A DNA stretch of 64,000 bases from Trachythela sp. YZ-2020 (taxonomy: Eukaryota > Cnidaria > Anthozoa > Malacalcyonacea > Clavulariidae), in contig JADLSH010000369.1 of assembly GCA_016169945.1 (NCBI GenBank), positions 5,846,001 through 5,910,000 on the forward strand, read 5' to 3'. Below are positions 9,898 to 21,283 of this stretch, piece after piece. The translations under genes and the position numbers were made by a program. The notes beneath the pieces were generated by a model. The model was given only the letters and a program-made list of their open reading frames with translations, had not been told where the DNA came from and searched no databases. Each line of letters opens with the position of its first letter. Position 1 is the first letter of the stretch.

Positions 9898-11484
9898 CAT
9901 AGACTATCCAGAAGACAGGGACTGTAAACGCTGGGCAAAGCGCTAATGTTGCTGACGCGACATTCGTGATGCGCTTTTATCACGTAGCAATTGTCAGTTG
10001 CCAGGGCAACCAGCCATAATCAGAACAAAAAAAAAGTGAATCCTTTGGTAATTTGGCCTATTTAAATCCAAGTACATCTCATTAATATTGATTTTTTATG
10101 TGCCCTTAAGCACAGAGTTATTGCCAAGGTAAGTGCGTTTTTATTTTTCCATTTTGACTATAAATATTAAAATCATAATTCTAGTTTTGTCGTAGCATAC
10201 TTAGCATGTACATCACAATGGCGCACGTAAAAAGCATACGTACATAAGTAGTTTCCTTTCAAACCCTGGAACTTGACGAGAAGGCTATCACTTGTCCTTT
10301 ACAACATATATTTATCATCTCATATGCAATGTTAATGCAAATAGGGTTGTTATACAATCTTGTACAAACGAGGTTTTTTGACTCTTCTGTTTGCATGACT
10401 ACGAGAGGATCGCAATTTTTGTTGTCCTCACTTCAAACCCTGTAACTTCACTTTATATATATTTCAGGACTTCACATTTACATATTTTAAACAAGAATAA
10501 AAATGTCGATGCAACTATCGACTTTGATGGTTTAACAAAGCTAAAAAGCACCATTGAATGCGTGCGCTCCTTTTTTTACTACAAAAATGTCGCCATTGTT
10601 GTTGTTAGTGTATGCACCTACTTCAAACCCTGTAACTTCACTTCAAATATATTTCAAGACTTCTCATTTACATATTTTAAACAAGAATATAAATGACGAT
10701 GCAACTATCGCTTTTTCAAAGTTCTCCTGGATTTAATAAAACAAAAAATCACCTTTGAATGCATGCGTATTATTTTGAACTACAAAATAGCCGCCTTCGT
10801 TGTTGTTTCTGTACACACTTACTTCAAACCCTGTAACTTAATTTTAAATATATTTCAGGGTTTTTTAGCTATATATATTGAACAAAAATAGAAATGTGAA
10901 TGCAGCTATCGCTATTTCCAACTTCTCCTGGATCTAACAAAGCAAAAAAACACTTTCGAGTGCATGCGTATTATTTTGAAATACAAAAAGCTCGCCATTG
11001 TTGTTGTTCCTGTACACACCTACTTCAAACCCTGTAACTTCACTTTAAGTATATTTCAGGGTTTCTTATCTATATATAATGAACAAAAATATAAATGTCA
11101 ATGCAGCTATCGCTTTTTTAAACTTCTATTAGCTTTAACAAAGCAAAAATCACCTTTGAGTGCATGCGTATTATTTTGAACTACAAAAACTAGCCATTGT
11201 TGTTGTCGCAGTACACACATACTTCAAACCCTGTAACTTTACTTTGAATATATTTCAGGGTTTTCCATTGATATATATTGACCAAAAATATAAATGTCAA
11301 TGCAGCTATCGCCTTTTCAAAATTCTATTGGGATTACCAAAGCCAAAGATCGCCTTTGAATGCATGCGTATTATTTCGAACTACAAAAACACTCGCCATT
11401 GACATTGTTGTTCTACAGGCCGTATCACGGACAGCACGCGCAAAACAATGGCGTTCCCAGTCCCTGTCTTCTGGATAGTCTATG
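9898..11484. mobile_element. 1.59-kb TIR element nested in the LINE
   Basis: The left end CATAGACTATCCAGAAGACA matches the reverse complement of the right end (to 11484) over about 27 bases. CTGGCAC(C) lies on both sides (9891-9898 and 11485-11492), a 7-8 bp target duplication. The interior is filled by tandem repeats and has no transposase, so the element is non-autonomous. The superfamily is uncertain; 8 bp would suit hAT-like elements. Confidence 0.8.
10257..11420 (+). repeat. Tandem array of ~190-201 bp units
   Basis: The anchor TTCAAACCCTGTAACTT recurs at 10432, 10622, 10823, 11024 and 11223, with a degenerate copy at 10257. Each unit also contains ATTTCAGG, a 'AATGTC(A/G)ATGCA(A/G)CTATCGC' block, and 'TGCATGCGTATTATTTTGAACTACAAAAA'-like sequence. 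Short open frames run through it only because units are similar; I do not call genes here. The array is the interior of the TIR element. Confidence 0.85.
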
Positions 11485-11492
11485 CTGGCACC

Positions 11493-13107
11493 GACGAAAG
11501 ACTTCAATCCTACTTCCAAATAGTCCGCAACGAAATGTTGATGAAGATAAAGCGGATTTCCAAGTTACCGAATTTCAGGTCTTTAAAAGCTTATCAACCT
11601 TGAACTCAAGTAAATCCATGGGACCAGATAGCATCCCTGGATGGGTCCTTAAAGAAAACGCGGATATTTTAGCACAACCCATTGTGGACATTATAAATAA
11701 ATCATACAGTGAGACCCATTATCCTGGAAGTCCGCAGATGTTGTACCAATCCCAAAGGAAAAACCAGTGCGTGACGTAAACCGTCATCTGCGACCCATTT
11801 CCCTAACCCCGATTGTGTCGAAAGTCGCCGAGGACTATGTTGTAGACTGTTTTGTCAAACCAGCTGTACTTAAAAAAGTAGATCCCAATCAGTACGGAAC
11901 GATTCCTAATTCAAGTACCGTCCATGCCCTTGTAAGCATGCTTCACTCTTGGAGCGGATCAATAGACGGAAACGGCGGATCAACTAGAGTGATGCTGTTT
12001 GACTTTAGATCGACCTGATCGACCATCACTTGTTACTTCAGAAACTAAAAACATACGATCTACCGCAATGGACAATTGATTGGATAAAAGATTTTTGACT
12101 TGCAGAAAACAGCGGGTCAAACTGAACCATGATTGTTATTCTGAATGGGAACCAGTTACAGCAGGTGTCCCCCAAGGAACAAAACTTGGCCCATGGCTAT
12201 TCACAATAACGATTAACGACTTAGTGATCCGCACATCTGATATGTGGAAGTTTGTCGACGATTCAACTTTATCGGAAGCAATCAAAAAAGGAGATATAAG
12301 TCACATTCAAAATAAAGTTGATCAATTCACTATTCAAGCAAAAATTAATAAATTCCAACTAAATGAGGGAAAATGCAAAGAACTACGTATTGGATTTAAT
12401 CGGAATGCACCGCAATTCGACCCTATCCTAATTAATAACAACCCTATCGAAGTCGTTGAATGTGTAAAGCTCCTTGGTCTCTATGTTTCCAATAACCTGA
12501 AGTGGAATAATCATATTCACGAAATCATCAAAAAAGAGCGGAAAAGACTGTTCTTCCTAAGCCAATTAAAAAAATCTAATATCGGCATCACGGAACTAGT
12601 TCAATTCTATACTGCTTGCATCCGACCAATTTTGGAGTATGCATCCCCAGTTTTCCACGACAGTCCAACCGCCTATCTATCTAACGATCTTGAAATGATA
12701 CAAAAAAGAGCTCTGAGGATAATATTCCCTTGGGTCCCATATGATGAGGCACTTAGTGTTGCTGGCCTTCAGCAATTAAGTACACGAAGACAAAGATTTA
12801 CTGATAAACGTTTCCACGAAATAGAATCTAATGATAGCCATAGATTGCATAACTTACTACCTCCTCGTAATTTGAACCATTTTAGTTTAAGAACAAAACA
12901 TAAATTTAATGTTAACTTCCAGACAGAACGACATAGGAAAACTTTTATTGTGCATAATTCATTAAAATTTTAAGATATATTTAAATGTAAAGTATTTATT
13001 ATTCTAGTACACCATGTCATAGCAGCGATCGAGGCTTATTTTTGTAATAGTTAACACAATTCAGCCCTTGGGCTGCAAAGTTAATTTTAATCCATCTATC
13101 CCCCTAT
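11493..13107 (+). pseudogene. CR1/L2-like LINE reverse transcriptase and 3' end
   Basis: The frames carry reverse transcriptase motifs in order: HLRPISLTPIVSKVAED (from 11767), AGVPQGTKLGPWLFTI (12150) and the catalytic FVDD (12255). A thumb/C-terminal region follows, with YTACIRPILEYASPVF and a helical end typical of CR1/L2. A frameshift or deletion near 12018 removes the AFDLID-type motif region. The stop is at about 12973. The 3' UTR has a small hairpin (CAGCCCTTGGGCTG) and ends in ATCTATC-like sequence near 13107, a normal tail for this clade. The upstream half is at 9316-9897. Not functional as it stands. Confidence 0.88.
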
Positions 13108-13512
13108 CCATTTTGGTCTAATTTACATAGTACATGCATTTGTACTTCTAATAACGCAACAGCACCCATTTCCCATGCATCGCTTTTACGATTGAATTTC
13201 CGTACGAGAAAGGACACATTAGCTCATTGTTAAATAAATAGTTGTTCCTTCAGATATTTAAGTGTGTGTAAAAATAGAAATTTTCAAAACCACATGTGTG
13301 TGTTATCGTTGGGTGGGGAGGACCCAGCAATCTAGCGTTTCGGGACTCCCGGGACCTTTTTTTCCCTTACGGAACACATTCTTGAATGTATAAGCGATAA
13401 CAGGGACCATGTTGGCACACAGGCTTAGGACTTTCATACACATCTGCCCATTGCCAAAACTCGCACGGATTTTCTCGCTTAGACCCTATATTATGTTAAT
13501 GATGTTGCGCGC

Positions 13513-13682
13513 CTCATATTATGTTAATGATGTTTGAATATTTAATGATGCCCTCCCTTGCGCCCCTTACCCCCTGTATGCTAATGATCATGCCCCTCCC
13601 CATATTATGTTAACGATGTTGCGCCCGCTCATATTATGTTAATGATGTTTGAATATTTAATGATGCGCCTCCTTGCGCCCCT
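13513..13682. repeat. Two copies of a ~55-bp repeat
   Basis: CATATTATGTTAATGATGTT followed by TGAATATTTAATGATG appears at 13513-13570 and 13629-13682, with part-copies between. No coding content. Confidence 0.7.
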
Positions 13683-13734
13683 CAAAAATCCGGGTCGAAA
13701 ACTACCTACACTACCACTGGTGCCACAAAAATAT

Positions 13735-14505
13735 CGAGTCCTGACCAGAATGAGTATGAATTTCAATACGCGCAACTCACACCAAATGATGAAAAATTCA
13801 TCAATATACAAACCATTCTAGAAGATTGTTTGAAATACGATAGAGTTAATGTTAAGGGAGTATTGGTCGACGCGACGGCATCGCTTCGATTTCCGTAATT
13901 ATTTGGGATCCTCACATCGCATCAATTCAAGATGGACATGCTTATTCATTCATGTCGGCAACGGTTCGCGTTGGAAAGAAAAAAATATCTCTGGGCAAAC
14001 AAAGTAAACTATATCCTTTAACTGACAGTTCATTAAATTTAATTGAAGAAAGTCTAGTGACAATGCCTGAAGAAAATGTTATCGTGAGTACATCCATTGA
14101 ACAAGTATACTGTCAATTAACAGCGTTAATGTGTATCTTGCTTGTGCTAATTGTAAAAGAAAAATTGTTCAACTTGATCCTGGTCCGATCTGTCATCGCG
14201 ACAAATGTGGCCACACAATGAAGTCGAGTAAATGCGGTAAAAGCGTCCTCGCTATTTTTGTCGTCGAGAATGACGAGGGTGAATCAACCACAACTATCAC
14301 TGCTTCCAAGAAGCTCTTGAAATTATTATCAGTCGAGAGGATATTTATAATAAGCATGTAATCAAGGAAACCCTTCTAACTTCAACTGGTGTGGAAATTC
14401 AATATAACAAAGAGACTGTCGTGGTTATCAAGTTCGTGAAGTCTGGCCTATTGATAAATGATAATTCGCCAAAACATTATATAAACAATGACATTACTGT
14501 TAGGT
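13735..14505 (+). pseudogene. Replication protein A-like (OB-fold plus zinc finger) pseudogene
   Basis: Across three frames the segment reads like the C-terminal half of RPA1. First comes an OB-fold stretch (DRVNVKGVLVD, then ISVIIWDPHIASIQDGHAYS, then ATVRVGKKKISLG). Next is a zinc-binding OB domain (ACANCKRKIV...CHRDKCG), then ASKKLLKLL and a closing EDIYNKHVIKETLLTS stretch. Frameshifts near 13895, 14125 and 14335 break it. RPA binds single-stranded DNA. The lack of introns and the TE surroundings suggest a retrocopy or a gene carried by a rolling-circle element; Helitrons in some lineages carry RPA-like genes. Identification is by motif only. Confidence 0.5.
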
Positions 14506-14696
14506 AGTTATTATCGCTCTTGATATTGTTTTAATATTGAATATAATTTGTCGGTTTTGTTCATCAAAGACACATTCGTGGTTACCAAGTTCGTGAAGTC
14601 GTAAACAAAACATTCTGGCCTATTGATAATTCGCCAAGGCATCATAACCATGACATTACTATTAGGTAGTTATCGCTCTTCGGATATTGTTTATTG
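14413..14696 (+). repeat. Tandem duplication of ~120 bp after the RPA-like pseudogene
   Basis: The block running from GTGGTTA(T/C)CAAGTTCGTGA to TTATCGCTCTT...GATATTGTTT occurs at about 14418-14537 and again at 14577-14696 with small indels. The first copy overlaps the pseudogene's 3' end. Confidence 0.7.
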
Positions 14697-16445
14697 ATTA
14701 AGATTTGATAACAAAGTCAGTAAATTTCATACACTTTGTTGCTTCAAACCCCGTTATATTGCGGACTCTCGCTAATTCGGATACTATTGGGAGTTACCAC
14801 TGCATGTATCGATCGATCTGCTGGGAATGTACGTACCTTGCAAATTTTGTGCCTGAGACGATTATATATTACCGTCTGCGCATGCACAGGCAACTAAATA
14901 GGCCTTTTGTAACTTATCAGATAAAAAATTGTGATCAGTTATGTAACCGGCTGTGCAAATACGTAACGGCGAATTTTTGTCAAGAAAAATGAATAATTTT
15001 CAAATATTTGAATACCGGAAAAATAGGAATGAAAACGTTTTATTCGATTCACCGTTCATTGCAAACATGAAACTTTCGCACTAACTGTAGTTAACTTTAA
15101 CTACTCTTTTATACAACCGGCCCCTGAGAACGAAATAATACTTCTTTCTCGTCAAATTGTCTGGTATTCTGAATAATACAATGAGGCAAAATGTGCATTT
15201 TACTGACCCCCTGCTGTAAGATATAATCTACATTTATGTCCAATGATTATTTGGACAAATAAACACTGAACTTGGCATTTCATGTGTCCTATTCAAACTT
15301 ATTAACAACCCGTAAGAAGACCTCATGCTGGAAATCCCATTTAGTTTTAGCAAAGCTTATATGAGGCCGGATATGGCCCATATGATATATAAAATAGAAT
15401 ATGTTTATTAGTGCATTGGATCCACTAGACGAATGGCAACGGATGAACAGTAAAATCATAATCAGAAGAAAAAAGGGCCTGATGCCACTCAGCTCCAGCA
15501 AGCTATACTCCTATATATAATTTTCTAACCATATACATTGAATTACAATTATTTACATGACAAAGGTTCCTTTTATATTAAACTGTTGTTGCGATCACTA
15601 CATGAAATATGCCAGCAAAATACGTCCTTGGCTAGACATTCCTGACCATACAAGCCATAAGTTAAAATAATTATTATGTATTTTAGCGTTTTCTTGTATA
15701 CATTCCAAAGGATTTCACGCTTTAATCAATTTTGTTTATGCATATGTCACTACAGTTTGCCTGAATGCCTGATGAATCATGGGAGTTGTATCCCCATGCA
15801 AGTTCATCAGTAAGTGTAATGAACTATCATCTCATAGAAATCGAAAGCGAATAATCTAATTGTTTTAGTAGAAACAAGCAAGAAAACAGTATTTCAAAAC
15901 GTTTTTCATAATTTCTTGATATAAATTCGTTAAAAATCGCGCCGAGGAAATGGCTGTTTCGCTACTCGCTATCTATCGACAATTATATAGCGAGTAGCAT
16001 AGCCAATTAAATTACAGCATTTGCAATAGTATACTAGTATGATTCTACTGAATAACATTATGAGCTATTCCGCTGCAATCTGATTGTCATTGGTATAGAA
16101 TGCGAAACGTCCGACTAATTTAAACGACTATTATTTTTGCTCAGTTCACTGATTGACTGACTAGCCTGATCAGCCAATCAGCGTAAGCCAAATTTGGCCA
16201 AAACCATGAAGCCATGCAGACTTACAGTGTAAACAAGCAAAGCGTTGGCTACATAGGATTCATATCGGTCGCAACAGTGGATCAAACAAAAGTCTATTGC
16301 TAATAAACATGTATCAATCATGCAGTTTATATATATATATATATATATAAAGACAAGAATAATTTAAAGGTATATCACGGAGTATTTACATGTAAATGAA
16401 GCACAGTGGCATCGTAGATTCAATAAAGCCAATCATATAGGCTGC
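14697..16445. other. No gene recognised
   Basis: AT-rich sequence with only short random-looking frames and a (TA)n run at 16327-16349. I see no motif, TIR pair or splice-flanked exon I can support. Confidence 0.6.
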
Positions 16446-16450
16446 ATAGT

Positions 16451-16768
16451 GGGTGGCCCGACATTTTGCCGAAAGACACTTTGCCGAAAGACATTTTGCC
16501 GACAGACATTTTGTCGAATGGACAATTTAACGAACGTACTTTTTGAAGGGACAATAGGTCGAATGCTATTTCGTCAAAACAAATTCATCGCATTGTTTGA
16601 GACGATGACTCATTTCTCAGGTCTCAAAAGAAATCATTAGCGTTTATCAGGGTCATTATTATGAAAAGAAATCATTAGGATCATTATATAGCAGGATATT
16701 AGGGTCAGGGCAAAATGTCTTTCGCCGTTCGGCAAAGTGTCTTTCGGCAAAATGTCCGGCCGGGTACC
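16451..16768. mobile_element. ~318-bp MITE with GCCGAAAGACA repeats in its arms
   Basis: The left arm (CGACATTTTGCCGAAAGACA, repeated as GACACTTTGCCGAAAGAC) matches the reverse complement of the right arm (GTCTTTCGGCAAAATGTCCG). The GC-rich outer ends (GGGTGGCC and GGCCGGGTACC) are roughly inverted. No transposase. Confidence 0.75.
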
Positions 16769-16779
16769 GCACATGCAGT

Positions 16780-18160
16780 GAAGTCAAATATAATGAAAAA
16801 TATTGATTTAACGGAGAAAACGCCATGCACGTCTGATATTTCGAGTCAGTAAAAAGAACAAAGGCATTTTATTATGTTTTTGCGTGGTCAGTCTAGCCAA
16901 GGTCGCATTTTTTCTGCTTATAACGACGATAATCTTAATTTTATAGAACGAAGTGATAAAATATGTTGCAATGCATGCAGCAATAACAAGAAAATTCGTA
17001 TTTTATTATTCATGGATATTCCATAACATGTCAATCGAGCAAATTTAGTATCCATTCAACATTTAGTTTAGTGGAAAAGCAAAGACCAATGGACGTTGTA
17101 TAGGTATTAGACATGAATATATAGCCATCTATATATCTCACAGCAGACTCAGCAGGGCGTTAATAAACGGTATTGTAACTTCGAATCAGCACTACGTTCT
17201 CGTATATTCTGGTAAATATTTTAAATTTTTGGGCATCTAATTGCTCGATAGAATTAAATGTTGAAGGGTGTTTATATAGTTGGAAATTTCGAGCGAAATC
17301 ATAATTATACATATTTGAGACCTAAGGCTAAGCATGAGCAGTTGCGAAAAACGCAACTATATATAGGCTATGCCTAACTCCTAGTTATAGATATCAAATA
17401 TATGTATATAATTTTCGCTTATATACTCTGGCTCAATCGATTGGTATTTTGTATTTTGAAAATGTATTGTCTATATATATAGCTCAAGTTTATCTATTGA
17501 GCACTCTTATACTTGGATGAGGTCAATAAACCACAGCCATATAGGCCTATATATATATATATATATATATGAAGAATGTAAAACACCGGTCAAACAATTA
17601 TCGACTATCGTTGACTCTCTTGCATTCTCATAGTCTCATGACTCTCGTCAAATGTGAGCTGGTTCAAATTTCGATGAGAGTTAATGGTAATATCCAGTCT
17701 ACTCTCATGTAACTCTTGTTTTCGTTCGACCAGGGCATGAGAGTTGTCGAAACTTTTAATTTTGCTTCATTTAAATTCGGGAAATTAATCGGCCTTTAAA
17801 TTGCACATTGAGACGGTACTTATCACCTTGTTCAGATTTTTGGCTTATCTTGTGTTTGGGATAATTTTGTTAAAACATGCATATTACTCGCACGAGTCTT
17901 GATTCGACCATTGCCCTTGACCTGTGAAGATCCATATACCCACCTGCGTTTGTGACAAAAATCTTTTATATAATTTTGGTGACTAAAACCAGGGTTTATA
18001 GCGATTAGTTCTGTACTTGCTATTTACCGTTTTAAGTTTTTGAATTTCAATTGAAGAGCCAAACTGGTGGGTTTTGAATTTGAATTCAAGACCAGGAATT
18101 GACCAAACGTTAACCGATTGTGAGAAATACAAAATGGCGGCTATATAATAGGTTTACATA
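16780..18160. other. No gene recognised
   Basis: Contains a SINE tail fragment near 17335-17365 (GAGCAGTTGCGAAAAACGCA, matching the hairpin tail of the SINEs at 36.4 and 36.7 kb) and a (TA)n run near 17550-17571. Nothing else is supportable. Confidence 0.55.
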
Positions 18161-18244
18161 AATATGTTTCAGACTTCTGCAACAAAGTCTATTTTTATTG
18201 TTGATGGAAGGAAAATCATTTCACTTCATCGCACAAACTCAATC

Positions 18245-18900
18245 AATACGAAGTTTGAAAAAACCTCGGTCCGATATTTCACTGTACAGACCTCACGCTC
18301 GGTCAATAACCTATTAGTACAGACCGAACAAGCGAGGTCAATAAACTGTTTATTATATGGCTCTTGAGTTTGATTCTTAAATTAATTAAGGCATAAACAA
18401 GAATTTTTCGCCACCTTTCTTGTTGAGACATGAAATGGCTTCCTCGTTAGCTATTCTGTTACTTTTATCGAACAACGACGGTTGTTTGCCAGTTTGGCAC
18501 TTTGGCTTCCGTTACGATGGGCATTGTTTTTTTTTGTTTTATTAATTGCAAATTTTTAAAATTTAAAATTTTAAAAATTTTAAATTTAAAATTTTTAAAT
18601 ATTTCTGTTTTAAATTTTTAAAATTTAATTTAAAATTTTTAATTTTTTAATCCGGGACACCGGTCCGGATAACTAGTTATCCGGACCACGGTCCGGATAC
18701 GGCTTTTATCGGACCGCTCGCTAGCCAATCAGAACCGCGGATTTCATAAAGCCATATAATAAAGTGAAATATCGGACCTCTGTTTTTTAGTACGGACCGC
18801 GCTCGCTGCGCTCGCTTGGTCCGTACTAAAAAACCTCGGTCCGATATTTCACTGTACAGACCTCACGCTCGGTCAATAACCTATTATTATACAACGCATA
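18245..18900. repeat. Inverted-repeat family with CTCGGTCCGATATTTCAC
   Basis: The block CCTCGGTCCGATATTTCACT..CACGCTCGGTCAATAACC occurs at 18265-18320 and 18834-18888. At 18755-18860 it forms a long hairpin: GTGAAATATCGGACC..TTTTTTAGTACGGACC faces its complement GGTCCGTACTAAAAAA..GGTCCGATATTTCAC. A smaller palindrome (GGTCCGGATAACTAGTTATCCGGACC) lies near 18665. Probably nested MITEs. Confidence 0.7.
18535..18652. repeat. A/T-only palindromic low-complexity tract
   Basis: About 118 bases made almost solely of AAATTT/TTTAAA words, inside the inverted-repeat cluster. Confidence 0.8.
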
Positions 18901-19630
18901 AATATTTGCTAAAACATCTTCATTGCAGTGTGATAATCTTCATTTCGCCAAATTGATACAATAAACATAAAAGTATTTTCGAAATGTATCTATCTAGTTA
19001 TCACAGTATGGTGTCAACAATGTTATTGTTAATAGATATTTATCTGATCCCTGCTAGAAGTTTGACAAGGAAGTATAGTATTGATATAAGTTCCTACACT
19101 ACCTTGTTCGATCTGTTGCTCAATTGGTTTGAAAGTTTATTTTTTCCTGTATGTAAAGAATGTAAGTACAGCAAAATATCTGGTAGAACCTTCTATATAT
19201 AAGTAGACGTCAACGCATGAAAGAAAATGTATCCTCATATTCAACAGAAATCAGTGTAGTTTATGTAAAGGTCTTAATGTTATATAATTATGTATATAAG
19301 GTTGATTATGTTTACAGTATGTATATTCTATATACGAATGTTTCTATATGCGGGAGTGTAGTGCCTGAATTCTTTGCCATGGTATTTTGTAGCTGATCCA
19401 GTGGCGCGGGATATAAGACAGATTATATAGATACATATAGAATCATTTTCATAATTCATATTAAGAAATAAACCAATTAAGTGATGAATTTCAAAACTTG
19501 AATGATCAGAAAATTGAAATTGAAACCAAAAGGTGCTGCAATCATGGTCAACTGTAATGACATCATCAATAGACTAATAGTATTGTGTAATAAGGGGTGT
19601 GTGTTTATTATCCTTACTTGTAGCTGAGAG
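18900..19630. other. No gene recognised
   Basis: A 72-codon frame from 18984 to 19202 has no recognisable motif and I do not call it. The rest is AT-rich with TATATA runs. Confidence 0.5.
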
Positions 19631-20090
19631 CTAAGCTGAATTGCGAAGGCCACAGCTCAACGTGACCAAGTCGAAGGCTTTCTAGGCGCATATTGCAGCC
19701 ACCTTTTGCTCGCCATCACGGAGCACAGCTACATGTACGGTAGAAGGGCCAGTTAGGGATTAAGCCTAACCCACCATGTCAACATTCCCTGTGGGAGGAA
19801 ACCGGAGTACCCGGAGAACACCCACGACTTTCGGCAGAGCGTTGACTAACTCTTTTCACGTACTATTTCAAAAACGAGTTTGAGTGTTTGGTCACGGTAT
19901 CAAAACACGAGAATGCTCATGAATGGAGCTGTCTCACGTGACGGAATGGAGCTGTCTGATTGAGTAAATTGCTAATGAATTATTAATGAGTTTGAGAAAT
20001 AGCTATCATAAGTCGTCCCCAACGGGAATCGAACCCACGATATCGAGGTGAAAGGCGCGTGCTCTGACGATTGCGCCACCGAAGCCCCAT
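19631..20090 (-). mobile_element. tRNA-headed SINE
   Basis: On the minus strand a tRNA-like head starts near 20090 with an A box (TGGCGCAATCGTCAGAGC) and a B box (GGTTCGATTCC at about 20034). The acceptor ends do not pair, so it is not a real tRNA. The body further on contains the GC-rich core CGTGGGTGTTCTCCGGGTAC followed by TCCGGTTTCCTCCCACA, a stretch I recall from conserved SINE core domains in many animals. The exact SINE superfamily is uncertain. Confidence 0.65.
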
Positions 20091-20097
20091 TATCCGA

Positions 20098-20245
20098 AAT
20101 TCACCCTTTCGATAATTCCGAACGAATACTTCCTTGGCCTGGGAGCCCCGCTCTGATGAATCAAGACGAAATTAAAGGCAGTTCGCTCAAGACTCATGAA
20201 AACGAGGCTCCCAGGCCAAGGAGGGATTTGTGACATAATTATCGT
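20098..20245. mobile_element. MITE with TTGGCCTGGGAGCC inverted repeats (copy 1)
   Basis: TTGGCCTGGGAGCCCCGCTC near 20131 faces GAGGCTCCCAGGCCAAG near 20203, with TTCGATAATTC / ATAATTATCG at the outer edges. The same family occurs at 58254-58400. Confidence 0.65.
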
Positions 20246-20322
20246 AAGGATGTATTATATTGAATTTCTCATTAAAGGACAAGAGCGACCATATTATATA
20301 TATAGCATATATATAGTCAAAT

Positions 20323-20366
20323 CTGCAGACATGCATGTTTCGCCGTTCAACGGCTCGTCAGTGCAG
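20323..20366 (-). ncRNA. Hammerhead ribozyme motif, array unit 1
   Basis: Minus strand, 5' to 3': helix I strand CTGCA; core CTGACGA; helix II GCCGTTGAACGGC (4-5 bp); GAAA; helix III CATGCATG (self-complementary, C-G closing pair); cleavage triplet GTC; helix I return TGCAG, fully complementary to CTGCA. All invariant core bases are present. The short helix III suggests activity as a dimer or with a co-folded loop. Predicted cut follows the C at 20328. Confidence 0.85.
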
Positions 20367-20603
20367 CTTGTAACGCAGTCTAGATGCGAGTGACTTCGTA
20401 TTTATACACCATACTCTTGCCCTCACCAAGCGCATGTGGTACAATACTCAGACACATGCGCATCCAGACATGCGTGAAGTGTCTTGGGGCCAGAGTGCTC
20501 AAACGACCACAAGGGAAGTGAGCTTTTGCATTATAGCTTATAGCCACCAATTAACCTCACAGAGTGCTCAACAACACAAGTGAAGGAGCATATATAGTCA
20601 AAT

Positions 20604-20647
20604 CTGCAGACATGCATGTTTCGCCGTTCAACGGCTCGTCAGTGCAG
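20604..20647 (-). ncRNA. Hammerhead ribozyme motif, array unit 2
   Basis: Identical over all 44 bases to the unit 1 motif, with core, helices and GTC triplet intact. Confidence 0.85.
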
Positions 20648-20885
20648 CTTGTAACGCAGTCTAGATGCGAGTGACTTCGTATTTAGACACCATACTCTTG
20701 CCCTCACCAAGCGCATGTGGTACAATACTCAGACACATGCGCATCCAGACATGCGTGAAGTGTCTTGGGGCCAGAGTGCTCAAACGACCACAAGGGAAGT
20801 GTGCTTTTGCATTATAGCTTATTAGCCACCAATTAACCTCACAGAGTGCTCAACAACACAAGTGAAGGAGCATATATAGTCAAAT

Positions 20886-20929
20886 CTGCAGACATGCATG
20901 TTTCGCCGTTCAACGGCTCGTCAGTGCAG
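20886..20929 (-). ncRNA. Hammerhead ribozyme motif, array unit 3
   Basis: Identical 44 bases, although the rest of this unit is decayed by small deletions. Confidence 0.85.
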
Positions 20930-21099
20930 CGTAACGCAGTCTAGATGCGAGTTTATTTAGCACCATACTCTTGCCTCAGAAGCGCATGGTACAATACTCA
21001 GACACATGCGCATCCAGACATGCGAGTGTCTTACCACAGAGACAAGCTTGCTACGACCATATATTATGCATATAAATGGTGTTAAATACTATATTATAA

Positions 21100-21283
21100 A
21101 TGCTAATTCAGATCCTGAAGTCACTTACATCTAGACTTTGAAGCTGCTGCCGATATGCCGTTCTGGGATTTGTGCTTTCACGTTGTTGAGCACTCTGAAG
21201 TTAAATTGGTGGATAAGCGATAATTCAAGCTCAAAACTTGGTCTTTCGCTCTGGACTCAAGACACTTCACGCATGTTTACGCC
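21100..21283 (+). repeat. Diverged, inverted array unit joined to the Penelope 3' end
   Basis: In the orientation opposite to the array, the segment keeps GTTGTTGAGCACTCTG, AATTGGTGG, CAAGACACTTCACGCATG and a CTAGATG(T)AAGTGACTTC-like block of the unit, but the hammerhead has been replaced by unrelated sequence. At 21283/21284 it runs straight into the 3' end of the Penelope-like element, making a chimeric junction. Confidence 0.6.

Larger units (their letters stand above)
20304..21043 (-). repeat. Retrozyme-like tandem array, units of ~281 bp with hammerhead motifs
   Basis: Two full units (hammerheads at 20323 and 20604, spacing 281; third at 20886, spacing 282) are followed by a shortened third unit with several small deletions (20930-21043). 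Every unit carries a hammerhead-ribozyme motif on the minus strand. No unit has an open frame of note. Short tandem units each with one type I hammerhead and a tiny helix III match the published description of plant and animal retrozymes, which make small circular RNAs. A fifth, diverged piece lies inverted at 21100-21283 and a single partial unit at 23315-23446. Confidence 0.8.

Noticed and set aside
10391..11779. Several ~70-100 residue frames with FKPCNFT-type repeats
   Set aside because: They follow the ~200-bp tandem repeats, lack conserved starts and motifs, and lie in a non-coding TIR element.
20016..20090. A tRNA gene on the minus strand
   Set aside because: A and B boxes are present, but the acceptor ends do not pair and a SINE-like body follows, so I call it a SINE head.
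20304..21043. CRISPR-like array
   Set aside because: Units are ~281 bp direct tandem copies with no spacer variety, in a eukaryotic genome; the hammerhead explains the conserved block.
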